Of a stretch of 53,623 bases of DNA, positions 43,360 through 51,623 are shown piece by piece. The position numbers and the translations under genes were made by a program. How positions within the stretch are numbered: position 1 is the stretch's first letter; each line of letters starts with the position of its first letter. Where the stretch lies: assembly GCA_016220095.1 (NCBI GenBank), contig JACRIJ010000041.1, forward strand, positions 1 to 53,623. Direction: 5' to 3'. The stretch is from Planctomycetota bacterium (GTDB lineage: Bacteria; Planctomycetota; MHYJ01; JACQXL01; JACRIJ01). The notes under the pieces were generated by a model. That model was not told the DNA's origin, made no database searches, and worked only from the letters and a program-made list of their open reading frames with translations.

Positions 43360-44526
43360 TTATTTTCTGTGCCAGAACTTCATTTTTGTCTTTGCGAGTT
43401 CATTATTATATAATTGCGCGACATCCGGATTATACGGATTATAACCGGCTTCAGACGACGCGTAAATCCATACGTAAGGATACGCGCTTAGAAGGCAGTC
43501 AAATGTAGAACCGAAATCGGAGATATCGTTATAGAACGTCTTATCACCGACGCCCTGCTTTATCCAGCCTTTGATAAGGCCGAGGTCATGCCATGGCGCG
43601 ACAGCGGCGCCGGGAAGCAGGATGTCCGTGTATTTGCTCATGACCAGCGCAACCGCTCTCTCTCGCCTGTTTATTTTAGTCTCAAGGTCCATCAGGTCCT
43701 TGCTGTAAAGGCCTATGCTTGTCTTATCACCGTCAATAAATTTTGACCACAAGCCGCGTTTCTTCGCGCCTTCAACCATGCCCAAAACGATGTAAGCCGG
43801 GGAGATATAGTAAAACTGCCCTGCGGAACTCACTTCAAAATCAGGCACTGAAAGGCCTGTAGTCAAAAACCAGACCACCGCATCCTGATATTCCTCCGCC
43901 ATAATCGCCGCCATCCTGTCGCCTATACCGGCAAGCATGGCAGTCACATCAGCCGGAGGTATTTTCCTGCGCGTGGAAACGTACGAAATGCTGTAACAAT
44001 CGTAGTTATTAAAAAATTCCAGGTCCAGGACTATCCCTGGCGAATTGGTTTCCTTGGCGATTTTCAGCGCAACGCGGAATGTACTCAGAAAATCGCTCAT
44101 CGGCGCGCCGATATCATTCAACTCAATCGTATTCACCTTCCTGTAATACTCCGCAGTGGCCTTATCCGAATCCGCTTTAGCCGGCACCACTATACGATTG
44201 GCAAATACCCACGGCCAGAACCGCTTCTCGGAATTATCGTTAAGAAAATCAATTTTCTCTTTTAAATCAGCAAATGAAGGAACTCTCAAATCAACCGGTT
44301 CGTTTAAGCGCGCCGCAGTGCCGTCATAAGGCGATTTTTCAAGCGCGTCAAGTTCAACTTCCCCTAATTCCGCGTACCGCGGCGTCTGATAGCTGACCAG
44401 AAGCAGGTATGGGGCCCCTGCGTCTATTGAGATGCCGCCTTTTGAATTGTCTTCTTTTGCCGTACCGCCGCCCCCGCACCCAATACAACATACTGCAAAC
44501 AATGCGAATAGAATGAATTTTTTCAT
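43360..44526 (-). CDS. lipoprotein of unknown function
   Basis: A 388-residue protein with a lipoprotein signal (MKKFILFALFAVCCIGCGGG, acylation at the Cys before GGGG). The mature part begins YLLLVSYQTPRYAELGEVELDAL and has no recognised domain. The pattern, with LDLEFFNNYDCY and AVVWFLTTG, suggests a soluble alpha/beta fold, possibly TIM-barrel glycosidase-like, but this is weak. Start at 44526 supported by AGGAG. A weak promoter lies at 44564-44592. Confidence 0.75.
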   Translation of the reverse strand: MKKFILFALFAVCCIGCGGGGTAKEDNSKGGISIDAGAPYLLLVSYQTPRYAELGEVELDALEKSPYDGTAARLNEPVDLRVPSFADLKEKIDFLNDNSEKRFWPWVFANRIVVPAKADSDKATAEYYRKVNTIELNDIGAPMSDFLSTFRVALKIAKETNSPGIVLDLEFFNNYDCYSISYVSTRRKIPPADVTAMLAGIGDRMAAIMAEEYQDAVVWFLTTGLSVPDFEVSSAGQFYYISPAYIVLGMVEGAKKRGLWSKFIDGDKTSIGLYSKDLMDLETKINRRERAVALVMSKYTDILLPGAAVAPWHDLGLIKGWIKQGVGDKTFYNDISDFGSTFDCLLSAYPYVWIYASSEAGYNPYNPDVAQLYNNELAKTKMKFWHRK

Positions 44527-44563
44527 AAATCCGACTCCTAATTTCCTATATCCTGTTTTCCGT

Positions 44564-44592
44564 AGTTTAATCCATATCGCTTTTTTTATCAA
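44564..44592 (-). promoter_or_regulatory. putative promoter of the 43360 lipoprotein
   Basis: Minus strand: TTGATA (44587-44592), 17-base spacer, TAAACT (44564-44569). Weaker match than the others. Confidence 0.45.
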
Positions 44593-44794
44593 GTTTTTAT
44601 TGTAATGCGTATTGATTATTGTTATATTTACAAATTAACTTCAATGCAACGTAAACGGCAGCGAATTCCTGGCACGAAGGCACGAAGTACGATTATGTTT
44701 ATAAACTCAGAAACTGACGATTATAGTCCCTCTATAATATCTTCGCGGCTCCGTGTCCTCGCGGCAAAATTCAACGTTTCCTGTTTTCTTTTAT

Positions 44795-47473
44795 ATGTCC
44801 AAGAAAAAACTATACATTATTGACGTCAGTTCGTATTTCTACAGGGCGTTTTACGCCATCAAACACCTGTCCACCTCAAAAGGCCAGCCCACCAATGCTA
44901 TCTACGGCCTGGCGTCCATGCTCTTGAAATTCCAGAAGGCTTACGAACCCGATTATGTCGTGATAGCATTTGATTCGCCCGGACCTACGTTCAGGGACAA
45001 ACTGTATTCCGAATACAAAGCAAACCGCAAGGAAATGCCCGGCGAACTCGCAATGCAATTGCCCTACATAAGCCGCCTCATTGACGCGCTAAACCTGCCT
45101 TCAGTCCGCAAGCAAGGCCTTGAAGCCGACGATATCATTGCAACCATCGCCTTGAATACGGTAAAAAACAAAGACATTGACGCCGTTATAGTTTCGGGAG
45201 ACAAGGATTTCGCCCAGATAGTAACGGACAGAATCACCATCCTGGACACCATGGCCAATAAAATCACCGGCATTGAGGAAGTAAAAGCAAAATACGGCGT
45301 CCTGCCGGAACAGATGATTGACTATTTCGCGCTCACGGGCGACGCCTCGGACAATATCCCCGGCGTCCTCGGCATAGGCCCGAAAGGCGCCGCTCAGCTC
45401 ATAAACGAATTCGGCTCCCTTGACAATATCCTTGACAACGCCGATAAAATCAAAAAGGAAAATACGCGCCGGTCAATAATTGAACACAAGGCGGACGCCC
45501 TGCTGAGCCGCGAACTCGCGCGATTTAAGATTGATGACGGCGCCCAGCCGCCTCTGGAAACCCTGAAACCACGTCCGGCTGACCCTGAAAAAACCCAGGA
45601 GCTTTTTACCGAATTGGAAATCACCAGCCTCCTGAAGGATTTCACCCTGCCTAAGACCGTTGATTATACAAAATACAAGGCCGTCCTTGTTGAAAACGAA
45701 CTCGCTGAAATCATAAATCAGATAAAAAGCGGCGGAAAACTTTTTGCCATAGACACGGAAACCACAAGCGTCAATCCCATGCTCGCCCAGCTCGTGGGAA
45801 TTTCCATCGCGTTAAGAGAAGGCGAGGCTTATTATATACCGCTCGCGCATAAGTATATCGGCGTTCCGAAACAGCTGGGCCTGCAAAAGACCCTTGCCGC
45901 GCTCAAACCCGTCCTGGAATCCGCCGAACTGCCCAAATGCGGACACAATATAAAATATGACTCCATAGTCCTGAAAAAATACGGCATTGATATCAGGGGC
46001 ATAGAAATTGACACCATGGTGGCTTCGTACCTTCTTAATCCCGCGGGGAGAAATACGCACAACCTTGAAGACGTCGCAAGGACACAGCTCAACCTCAGCA
46101 CCATTTCATACGAAGACGTTGCAGGTAAGGGTAAAAAGCAGATTACGTTTGATTACGTGCCGGTAGAACAGGCCGTAAATTATTCCGCTGAAGACGCCGA
46201 CGTCACGTTGAGATGCGCGCACCTTTTTACCGGCAAACTGAAAGATGAGAAGCTGAGCGAATTGCACCGCACCATGGAACTCCCGCTTATTGACGTGCTG
46301 ATAAAGATGGAAATGAACGGCGTCAAGATAGACACCCAGTTCCTGAGAAAACTGTCGGCATCGTTTGACGAGGAATTACGCGGTATGCAGGCCGCGATTT
46401 ACAAGCTTGCGGGCGCGGAATTCAACATAGACTCGCCGAAACAACTGCAGGAGATACTTTTTGAAAAATTAAAACTGCCGAAAGGCAAGAAGATAAAAAC
46501 AGGTTTCTCAACGAACGTTGACGTCCTGACGGACCTATCCGCGGATTACGAATTGCCCGCGATGATACTGAAATACCGCAGTACCGCGAAATTGAAAAAC
46601 ACGTATTCGGATGCATTGCCCGCCCTGGTCAACCCGGAAACCGGCAGGATCCACACATCTTACAATCAGGCCGTAACCGCGACAGGACGATTGTCTTCAA
46701 GCGACCCGAACCTTCAGAACATACCCGTAAAAACCGAAGAAGGCCGCAAGATACGAAAGGCATTTATCGCGGAAAAAGGATGCGTATTGATTTCAGCGGA
46801 CTATTCGCAGATTGAATTGAGGGTGCTCGCTCATCTGTCGGAAGACCCGGTGCTTATTGACGCCTTTAAAAACAACCGCGATATACACACGAGGACCGCG
46901 GAGGAAATATTCAGCGTGACAGAAGACATGGTCTCATCGGAAATGCGGCGGCAGGCGAAGGTGATAAACTTCGGCATAATATATGGAATGAGCGCGCACG
47001 GACTGGCGGAGGAACTCGGGATTTCGCACGGCATGGCGCAGGATTATATAGACAATTATTTCGTAAGGTATCCCGGGGTGAAGAAATTTATTGACCAGAC
47101 GCTTGAGAAGGCGCGGCAGGACGGGTTTGTAACGACACAATTCGGAAGAAAAAGAGGCGTACCGGACGTAAACAGCACAAACAATAATATCCGGGGCAAC
47201 GCGGAACGAATAGCCGTTAACACGCCCATACAGGGCATGGCAGCGGACATTATCAAGCTTGCCATGATAAACACCCACAACAAACTAAGCGGCGTAAGCA
47301 AAAACGCGAAATTAATAATGCAGGTACATGATGAGTTGGTAATAGAAACCCCGGAAGAAGAACGCGAAAAAACATCGGATTTTTTAAGGGCCGAGATGGA
47401 AGAGGTTGTGGAGATGAAGGTGCCGCTGAAAGTGGACGTGGCGTGGGGAAAGAATTGGGCGGAGATGACGTAG
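44795..47473 (+). CDS. polA: DNA polymerase I
   Basis: An 892-residue polymerase with all three domains: 5'-3' exonuclease (DVSSYFYRAFYAI, EADDIIATIA, DASDNIPGVLGIGPKGA), 3'-5' exonuclease with intact motifs (FAIDTETTS, GHNIKYDSI, YSAEDADVT), and polymerase (TGRLSSSDPNLQNIP, DYSQIELRVLAH, RRQAKVINFGIIYGMS, MQVHDELVIE). The proofreading motifs look active, unlike many thermophile Pol I. The ATG at 44795 is preferred over the frame start at 44753. Upstream DNA is a word repeat (cttcgcggctccgtgtcctcgcggcaaaa) and there is no Shine-Dalgarno. Confidence 0.97.
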   Translation: MSKKKLYIIDVSSYFYRAFYAIKHLSTSKGQPTNAIYGLASMLLKFQKAYEPDYVVIAFDSPGPTFRDKLYSEYKANRKEMPGELAMQLPYISRLIDALNLPSVRKQGLEADDIIATIALNTVKNKDIDAVIVSGDKDFAQIVTDRITILDTMANKITGIEEVKAKYGVLPEQMIDYFALTGDASDNIPGVLGIGPKGAAQLINEFGSLDNILDNADKIKKENTRRSIIEHKADALLSRELARFKIDDGAQPPLETLKPRPADPEKTQELFTELEITSLLKDFTLPKTVDYTKYKAVLVENELAEIINQIKSGGKLFAIDTETTSVNPMLAQLVGISIALREGEAYYIPLAHKYIGVPKQLGLQKTLAALKPVLESAELPKCGHNIKYDSIVLKKYGIDIRGIEIDTMVASYLLNPAGRNTHNLEDVARTQLNLSTISYEDVAGKGKKQITFDYVPVEQAVNYSAEDADVTLRCAHLFTGKLKDEKLSELHRTMELPLIDVLIKMEMNGVKIDTQFLRKLSASFDEELRGMQAAIYKLAGAEFNIDSPKQLQEILFEKLKLPKGKKIKTGFSTNVDVLTDLSADYELPAMILKYRSTAKLKNTYSDALPALVNPETGRIHTSYNQAVTATGRLSSSDPNLQNIPVKTEEGRKIRKAFIAEKGCVLISADYSQIELRVLAHLSEDPVLIDAFKNNRDIHTRTAEEIFSVTEDMVSSEMRRQAKVINFGIIYGMSAHGLAEELGISHGMAQDYIDNYFVRYPGVKKFIDQTLEKARQDGFVTTQFGRKRGVPDVNSTNNNIRGNAERIAVNTPIQGMAADIIKLAMINTHNKLSGVSKNAKLIMQVHDELVIETPEEEREKTSDFLRAEMEEVVEMKVPLKVDVAWGKNWAEMT

Positions 47474-47945
47474 TAGCGAGTACAGAAAAACGACGATGAA
47501 AGGTGAGAGGTGAACAGGTGACAGTTGAACGGCGGGCGAAGAACGAAACGACTGGGCACTAACCACTGACCACGTATGTTTCGCATCTTCGCGGCAAAAA
47601 CAGCAAAGCCGTCGTTTTCCGTGTGTTCCGTATGTTCCGTGGTTGATAGTACGACGTTAGGTATCGGTATTAAACATAAAACCACGTTTTTTAACCACGG
47701 AAGACACGGAATACACGGAAGAGGTTAAAATAGATTTCGTTTGTTCTGTGATAAAAAAATGTCGTCGTTTCGTTTTAGCGGTCTTTGCGGTTAATCATCA
47801 CAAAGTAGCGAGCAGACAGTAGCGACTCTTCGGCAAGCTTAGGATCTGCAATTTACGATAAGTGGCAGAATCTCGTCTTGTCCCCCGTCCGTCGTCCCTA
47901 TCTACTATCTACCCTGTACTACGTCCGTCCTTCATATTCCATTTT
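47474..47945. repeat. 472-base gap with a long inverted repeat
   Basis: No gene. Left arm 47617-47645 (ttccgtgtgttccgtatgtt...) and right arm 47693-47720 (aaccacggaagacacggaat...) are near-perfect reverse complements with a 47-base loop. The flanks hold 'gtgaacaggtgacagttgaa' and 'agtagcgag' words. Confidence 0.75.
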
Positions 47946-48884
47946 TCATTCTTCATTTTTCGCCCTGTCCAACGGGCACGTCATACAATGCGGCCCGCCG
48001 CGGCCTTTGATCAACTCTTTGCCCGGGAAGGTTATTACCGTGCCGCCTCTTTTGCGTATCTCTTTTTCCACCCTGTCGTTGCCTTCATAACCAACCAATT
48101 TGCGCGGCCCGACCTGTATGTAATTAGCCGCGCAATTGCACCCTTCTTCAAATGTTATATCTATGATATCAAGCCCTTTTTGTTCCAGGTATTCCACAAA
48201 CCATGTATAACGCGGCTTTGCATCTTCCCTGTATATAACGCAGGGATACTGATTCAGATACGACTTATTCGCAATAACGAGGTTCTTATCTATCGGCAGG
48301 AAATGGCCGTCTATATGAATAGTGCCCTCGGGGAGCATAACGACAACCAATTCATCCACTTGTTTGCCGAGGAGCGATTTCTTCATTTTCTCAAAGGCGA
48401 TTTCATTGGACCGGTCGCAGAAACCCGCGACAAAAGCCCTGTCCGTTATGAATTCAACGCCGCCCCCTTCAAGAATGCCGTCGGGCCCGATTTCGCAATG
48501 AACGGGCATATCCAATTTCTCGGCCACGCGCCTGACGAGCCATTGGTCCCATTTCCTGCATTTAGCCTGCATGCCCATAAGCACTATGCCTGTGCCGACC
48601 ATAGCGGCAAGGTCGCGCGTGTAAAGGACATTCGGCCTTTTAGCGATATATGACTGCGCTTCTGTATCATCTTTAAGAACTTCACCTATAAGCACAGGTT
48701 CAGTGCCGCAATCCCTGAGGCATTTAAGGAAGCAGTCGTATTCGTATTGAAACCTGTCAAGATTGACGGCGCACGTAAAGCAATACTGGGCCGCGTTTTC
48801 ATTGGTGACCACGAGCACTTCGTTTCCGGGACGGTGCATTAATACTTTGTTTAGTTTATTATAACTGTTAGAGACATTGAACAA
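47946..48884 (-). CDS. arginine deiminase / amidinotransferase-fold enzyme
   Basis: A 312-residue guanidino-group-modifying enzyme. Residues seen: TRD (89-91), LEGGGVEF (138-145), HID (190-192), and a C-terminal nucleophile Cys300 in GRGGPHCMT. The usual family motif EGGD reads EGGG here, with Glu144 two residues later, so substrate binding may differ. Reaction on arginine or a related guanidine is likely but the substrate is open. Start is TTG at 48884 with AAAGGAG nine bases upstream; an out-of-frame GTG lies beside it. No arginine pathway partners are in the window. Confidence 0.8.
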   Translation of the reverse strand: MFNVSNSYNKLNKVLMHRPGNEVLVVTNENAAQYCFTCAVNLDRFQYEYDCFLKCLRDCGTEPVLIGEVLKDDTEAQSYIAKRPNVLYTRDLAAMVGTGIVLMGMQAKCRKWDQWLVRRVAEKLDMPVHCEIGPDGILEGGGVEFITDRAFVAGFCDRSNEIAFEKMKKSLLGKQVDELVVVMLPEGTIHIDGHFLPIDKNLVIANKSYLNQYPCVIYREDAKPRYTWFVEYLEQKGLDIIDITFEEGCNCAANYIQVGPRKLVGYEGNDRVEKEIRKRGGTVITFPGKELIKGRGGPHCMTCPLDRAKNEE

Positions 48885-49151
48885 AACACTTCTCTCCTTT
48901 ATTTAAGATGAATAATGCAAAAAGAACACCGAAGGAACGCAGGATCGCTGAAGCTATCAGTATCGTTGCGACTCGCAGAAAATGCACGATTGTACTTTGT
49001 GTGTGTACTTTGTAGTTTGTCCGCAAATTTTTACGAAGCAAAAACGTGAACAGTTGAACATGTGAGCAGGTGACCGCATTTATTTAGAGCTTTAACATAT
49101 TTCAAACCGTCCCGTTCGTTCACCTGTCACCTGTCTATTTTCAAATGCTCT
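48885..49151. other. intergenic gap with word repeats, no gene seen
   Basis: Contains 'gtactttgtgtgtgtactttgtagtttgt' and 'gaacagttgaacatgtgagcaggtgac' with its partner 'cacctgtcacctgtct', i.e. word repeats in inverted orientation. No open frame of interest and no promoter that I can defend. Confidence 0.6.
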
Positions 49152-49178
49152 GTAAATTTTCGCTTTGCGAAAATTTAC
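49152..49178 (-). other. perfect 12-base hairpin just after tRNA-Ser
   Basis: GTAAATTTTCGC (49152-49163), TTT loop, GCGAAAATTTAC (49167-49178): a perfect 12-base stem. It begins two bases beyond the tRNA 3' end on the tRNA strand. No T-run follows, so it is more likely a 3'-processing or weak termination element than a classic terminator. Confidence 0.6.
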
Positions 49179-49180
49179 TG

Positions 49181-49269
49181 CGGAGGGTGTAGGATTTGAA
49201 CCCACGGTAGAGGTGAACCCCTACACCGGTTTTCAAAACCGGCGCCATCAACCACTCGGCCAACCCTCC
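49181..49269 (-). tRNA. tRNA-Ser (anticodon UGA)
   Basis: 89 bases. Acceptor stem GGAGGGT/ACCCTCC, anticodon stem CCGGT/ACCGG with loop TTTGAAA giving anticodon TGA, a long variable arm (TAGGGG/CCTCTA) as expected for class II serine tRNA, and a T arm with GTTCAAAT. The discriminator is G; the 3' CCA is not encoded (GCA follows), so a CCA-adding enzyme is needed. Confidence 0.97.
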
Positions 49270-49390
49270 GGGTGATACGCTAATCAAGAATTAATGATTA
49301 AAAATTAATAATAACGAAGTATGACGAAAGAATTGCATGTCCCCTTTAGTTATTCTTAATTTTTAATTACTTATTAACGTTTAAAACGAC

Positions 49391-49428
49391 AGGGCGACTG
49401 GTTATTACACCAATCGCCCTTTTTTTTT
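49391..49428 (+). terminator. rho-independent-type terminator, possibly bidirectional
   Basis: Stem AGGGCGACTGGT (49391-49402) / ACCAATCGCCCT (49409-49420) with one mismatch and a TATTAC loop, followed by eight T on the plus strand. No plus-strand gene lies upstream. The minus-strand zinc-ribbon gene ends at 49447, so the hairpin may end that transcript too, although the minus side has only a short T-run (gtcgtttt). Confidence 0.8.
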
Positions 49429-49446
49429 CGAGATTGCTACACTTAA

Positions 49447-49614
49447 CTATCTTGTTTTGTGCTTAGAATAGCATTCTCTGCAGTAAACCGGACGGTCCTC
49501 GCGAGGCTTGAAAGGAACTTCACATTCCTTCTTGCAATCTGCACAAACTGCTTTGTGCATTTCTCTCGGGCGAAAATCACCACGGCCACCTCTGTCGCGT
49601 CTCTGAAAATCCAT
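49447..49614 (-). CDS. 55-residue zinc-ribbon protein (CxxC...CxxC)
   Basis: A short gene: MDFQRRDRGGRGDFRPRE, then HKAVCADCKKECEVPFKP, then VYCRECYSKHKTR at the end. Two CxxC pairs 19 residues apart and the phrase CADCKKECEVPFKP match a widespread family of small zinc-ribbon proteins of unknown role, often basic and Arg/Gly-rich at the N-terminus, which suggests nucleic-acid binding. AGGAGG lies five bases before the ATG. A promoter is at 49717-49745, a leader hairpin at 49651-49670 and a terminator at 49391-49428. The two longer overlapping frames here are shadows. Confidence 0.88.
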   Translation of the reverse strand: MDFQRRDRGGRGDFRPREMHKAVCADCKKECEVPFKPREDRPVYCRECYSKHKTR

Positions 49615-49650
49615 AGACGCCTCCTATCTGAACGGCACACCAAGCTACTT

Positions 49651-49670
49651 TCAGCAAACCGATGCTGAAT
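49651..49670 (-). promoter_or_regulatory. leader hairpin upstream of the zinc-ribbon gene
   Basis: In the ~95-base predicted 5' leader: a perfect 7-base stem TTCAGCA/TGCTGAA with a six-base loop, ending 36 bases upstream of the ATG. It might control translation (inference). Confidence 0.5.
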
Positions 49671-49716
49671 TCAAAACTTTAGACAGCTATAGTGTCCGTT
49701 TTAATTCTTGTGCAAC

Positions 49717-49745
49717 ATTATAGCAAATTACTTTTGAAAATGCAA
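49717..49745 (-). promoter_or_regulatory. promoter of the zinc-ribbon gene
   Basis: Minus strand: TTGCAT (49740-49745), 17-base spacer, TATAAT (49717-49722). Predicted leader about 95 bases. Confidence 0.7.
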
Positions 49746-49769
49746 GATTTATTTATTATTTAATGTACT

Positions 49770-49995
49770 GCCTCAGTCAAGGTGGCATTTTAACATAGTA
49801 GTTATAATAAAAAAAACATATAGCGTATAATAGCCCAGCCATTTATGGCTGGGTTTGTATGCCAAAAGCCTAATACTTACGCCATTCATGGCGTTATGTT
49901 AAGGGCATGAATGCCCTTAATATTTCTCAGCCTTCCATAACCCAGCCATAAATGGCTGGGCTACTAACGTCCTTTAATGCCACCTCTACTGAGGC
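49770..49995. repeat. 226 bp nested palindromic (foldback) element
   Basis: Outer arms gcctcagt..aggtggcatt (from 49770) and aatgccacc...actgaggc (to 49995). Inner arms are an exact 25-base inverted pair: 49831-49855 and 49939-49963, each itself a hairpin CCCAGCCA-TTTA-TGGCTGGG. Between them lie two more perfect hairpins, 49879-49894 (ACGCCA-TTCA-TGGCGT) and 49901-49918 (AAGGGCA-TGAA-TGCCCTT). No open frame. Structure resembles REP/BIME or foldback MITE elements mobilised by a transposase in trans; none is seen here. Confidence 0.9.
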
Positions 49996-50093
49996 GATAC
50001 TATTTAATATTTCGGCATCTTCCGCGGGTATCTTTAATGACTGGCAGCTGAAGAAGCAATGCTGTTAAGCGCGTTTCCGTTCAATCTATGTCC

Positions 50094-50140
50094 AAAAACA
50101 AAAAGGCTGTTTCCCATGCACAGCGCACGGGAGAACAGCC
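50094..50140 (-). terminator. terminator of the mvh operon
   Basis: On the minus strand, a GGCTGTT/AACAGCC stem (plus positions 50134-50140 and 50105-50111) with an inner CCCGTGC/GCATGGG stem, followed by TTTTTGTTTTT. It lies 36 bases past the mvhA stop. A small perfect hairpin tcgtat-tgct-atacga (50158-50173) lies between. Confidence 0.88.
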
Positions 50141-50176
50141 CTTTCTTAGGTGGCTTTCGTATTGCTATACGAAATT

Positions 50177-51616
50177 TTAGCTCCTCATTACATCCACCAC
50201 TCTTCCAGTCGGGTCCAATATGTCTATCTGAACCGGTATTTTCCCATCCAGTTTGTGAGTCGCGCACGAAAAACAGGGGTCATACGCCCTTATGGACATC
50301 TCCACGAGATTAAGCAATCCCTGGTCGTATTTCCCGTTTTTAATCAGATCCTTTGCGGTTCTCTTGACAGACATGTTTATTGGCGCGTTATTGTGGGTAG
50401 TTCCCACGATTATGTTGCAATCAGTGACCATCCCGTTCGCGTCCGTGGTATAGTCGTGTATCAACGTGCCGCGCGGGGCTTCCACAGAACCCACTCCGCG
50501 GGCCGCCCTCGGCGTAACCTTCAGGCGTATGTTCGGGTCGGTAATCTCAGGGTCATTCAGAAGCTCCGTAAGCCTTTCAGCGGCATACACGGTTTCAATC
50601 AACCTTGCCCAGTGATAGAGCAAGGTAAGTTGGGCCGGCCTGCCGAATTTTTCACGGAATTCCTCCAATTCAGCCTGCGCCTTCGGGGTCGGTATGCTGT
50701 CGCATACGTTCACTCGCGCGAGCGCATTAGTTCTGTAAATCCCCTTGGGATTATCCAGGTCCATGGAAAAACCGCCGGCCTTTTTATCATACGGAAATTT
50801 CAGGTAACTCCACGGTTCGACATGTTCGCCGATATAATCAAGGTAATCGGCGGCCTTGAAATCCCATGATTTTCCATCGGCCTGCATCATCCTCAAATCG
50901 CCGTCATACAGGTTCATCTTACCGCCTTTTACGGTACCGAGGAATCCTGTCTTGATTACGGCGACTGTCTTGACCGCGTCAAGGTATTTCGGAAAGATAT
51001 TCTTCTTGGCGAAATCCGCGGCGAAAACTGAGAAATCCAGGCATTCCTGCGCCATTTTCTTAATTTCCACTAATTCGGCCGCGGTAACGGGTTTGCTCCA
51101 GCCGCCGGGTACGGCGCAATCCGGATGTATCGCCTTACCGCCCATCATCTGGGTTATCATCTGTCCGAGGTAACGCACGCGCACGACCTTTTTGGCAATA
51201 TCCGGCGCGGCTCCCACAACTCCAACCACATTGCGCACGGAATAATCCGCCGAAGGCCCCAAAACAAAATCCGGGCCTGACAGCACAAAGAAATGGAGTA
51301 CGTGGCTGTGGATAAAATGCGCCATATAGGCGGCCTCTCTGATTTTTTTTGCCGCCGAAGGTATATCCACGCCGAATACGGCATCGTTTGCCTTGGCTGA
51401 CGCCATATGATGCGCCCACGGACACACGCCGCAAATCCTGCACACGATCCGCGGAAGCTCTTCTACCGGCCTGCCGATGCAAAACCTCTCAAAACCGCGC
51501 AGTTCAACAACGTTAACTGAAGTATCAGCAACATTACCCGCGTCATCAAGCTGTATTTGTATCTTGGCATGGCCTTCAATTCTTGAAACAGGTTGTATTA
51601 CAATGTTGGTTGCCAT
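50177..51616 (-). CDS. mvhA: [NiFe]-hydrogenase large subunit, MvhA/group 3c type
   Basis: 479 residues. The nickel ligands are present: L1 motif RICGVCPWAHH with C62 and C65, L2 motif DPCFSCATH with C448 and C451. About 25 residues follow the L2 histidine, so a C-terminal maturation peptide or retained tail is possible. The neighbours MvhG and MvhD, and Hdr genes elsewhere in the window, identify the F420-non-reducing, Hdr-linked hydrogenase that takes electrons from H2 in the cytoplasm. ATG start with a full AAGGAGGTGA site, which contains the mvhG stop codon, so the two are tightly coupled. Confidence 0.95.
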   Translation of the reverse strand: MATNIVIQPVSRIEGHAKIQIQLDDAGNVADTSVNVVELRGFERFCIGRPVEELPRIVCRICGVCPWAHHMASAKANDAVFGVDIPSAAKKIREAAYMAHFIHSHVLHFFVLSGPDFVLGPSADYSVRNVVGVVGAAPDIAKKVVRVRYLGQMITQMMGGKAIHPDCAVPGGWSKPVTAAELVEIKKMAQECLDFSVFAADFAKKNIFPKYLDAVKTVAVIKTGFLGTVKGGKMNLYDGDLRMMQADGKSWDFKAADYLDYIGEHVEPWSYLKFPYDKKAGGFSMDLDNPKGIYRTNALARVNVCDSIPTPKAQAELEEFREKFGRPAQLTLLYHWARLIETVYAAERLTELLNDPEITDPNIRLKVTPRAARGVGSVEAPRGTLIHDYTTDANGMVTDCNIIVGTTHNNAPINMSVKRTAKDLIKNGKYDQGLLNLVEMSIRAYDPCFSCATHKLDGKIPVQIDILDPTGRVVDVMRS

Positions 51617-51623
51617 AATTTTT

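Noticed and set aside
49443..49668. Two longer overlapping frames (49443-49643 minus, 49459-49668 plus) in the zinc-ribbon region
   Set aside because: Both are shadows of the 55-residue CxxC gene, which has its own AGGAGG and conserved cysteine pattern.
50177..51616. Selenocysteine in the hydrogenase large subunit
   Set aside because: Both nickel-binding motifs have Cys codons; the gene ends at a normal TAA after a plausible C-terminal tail.
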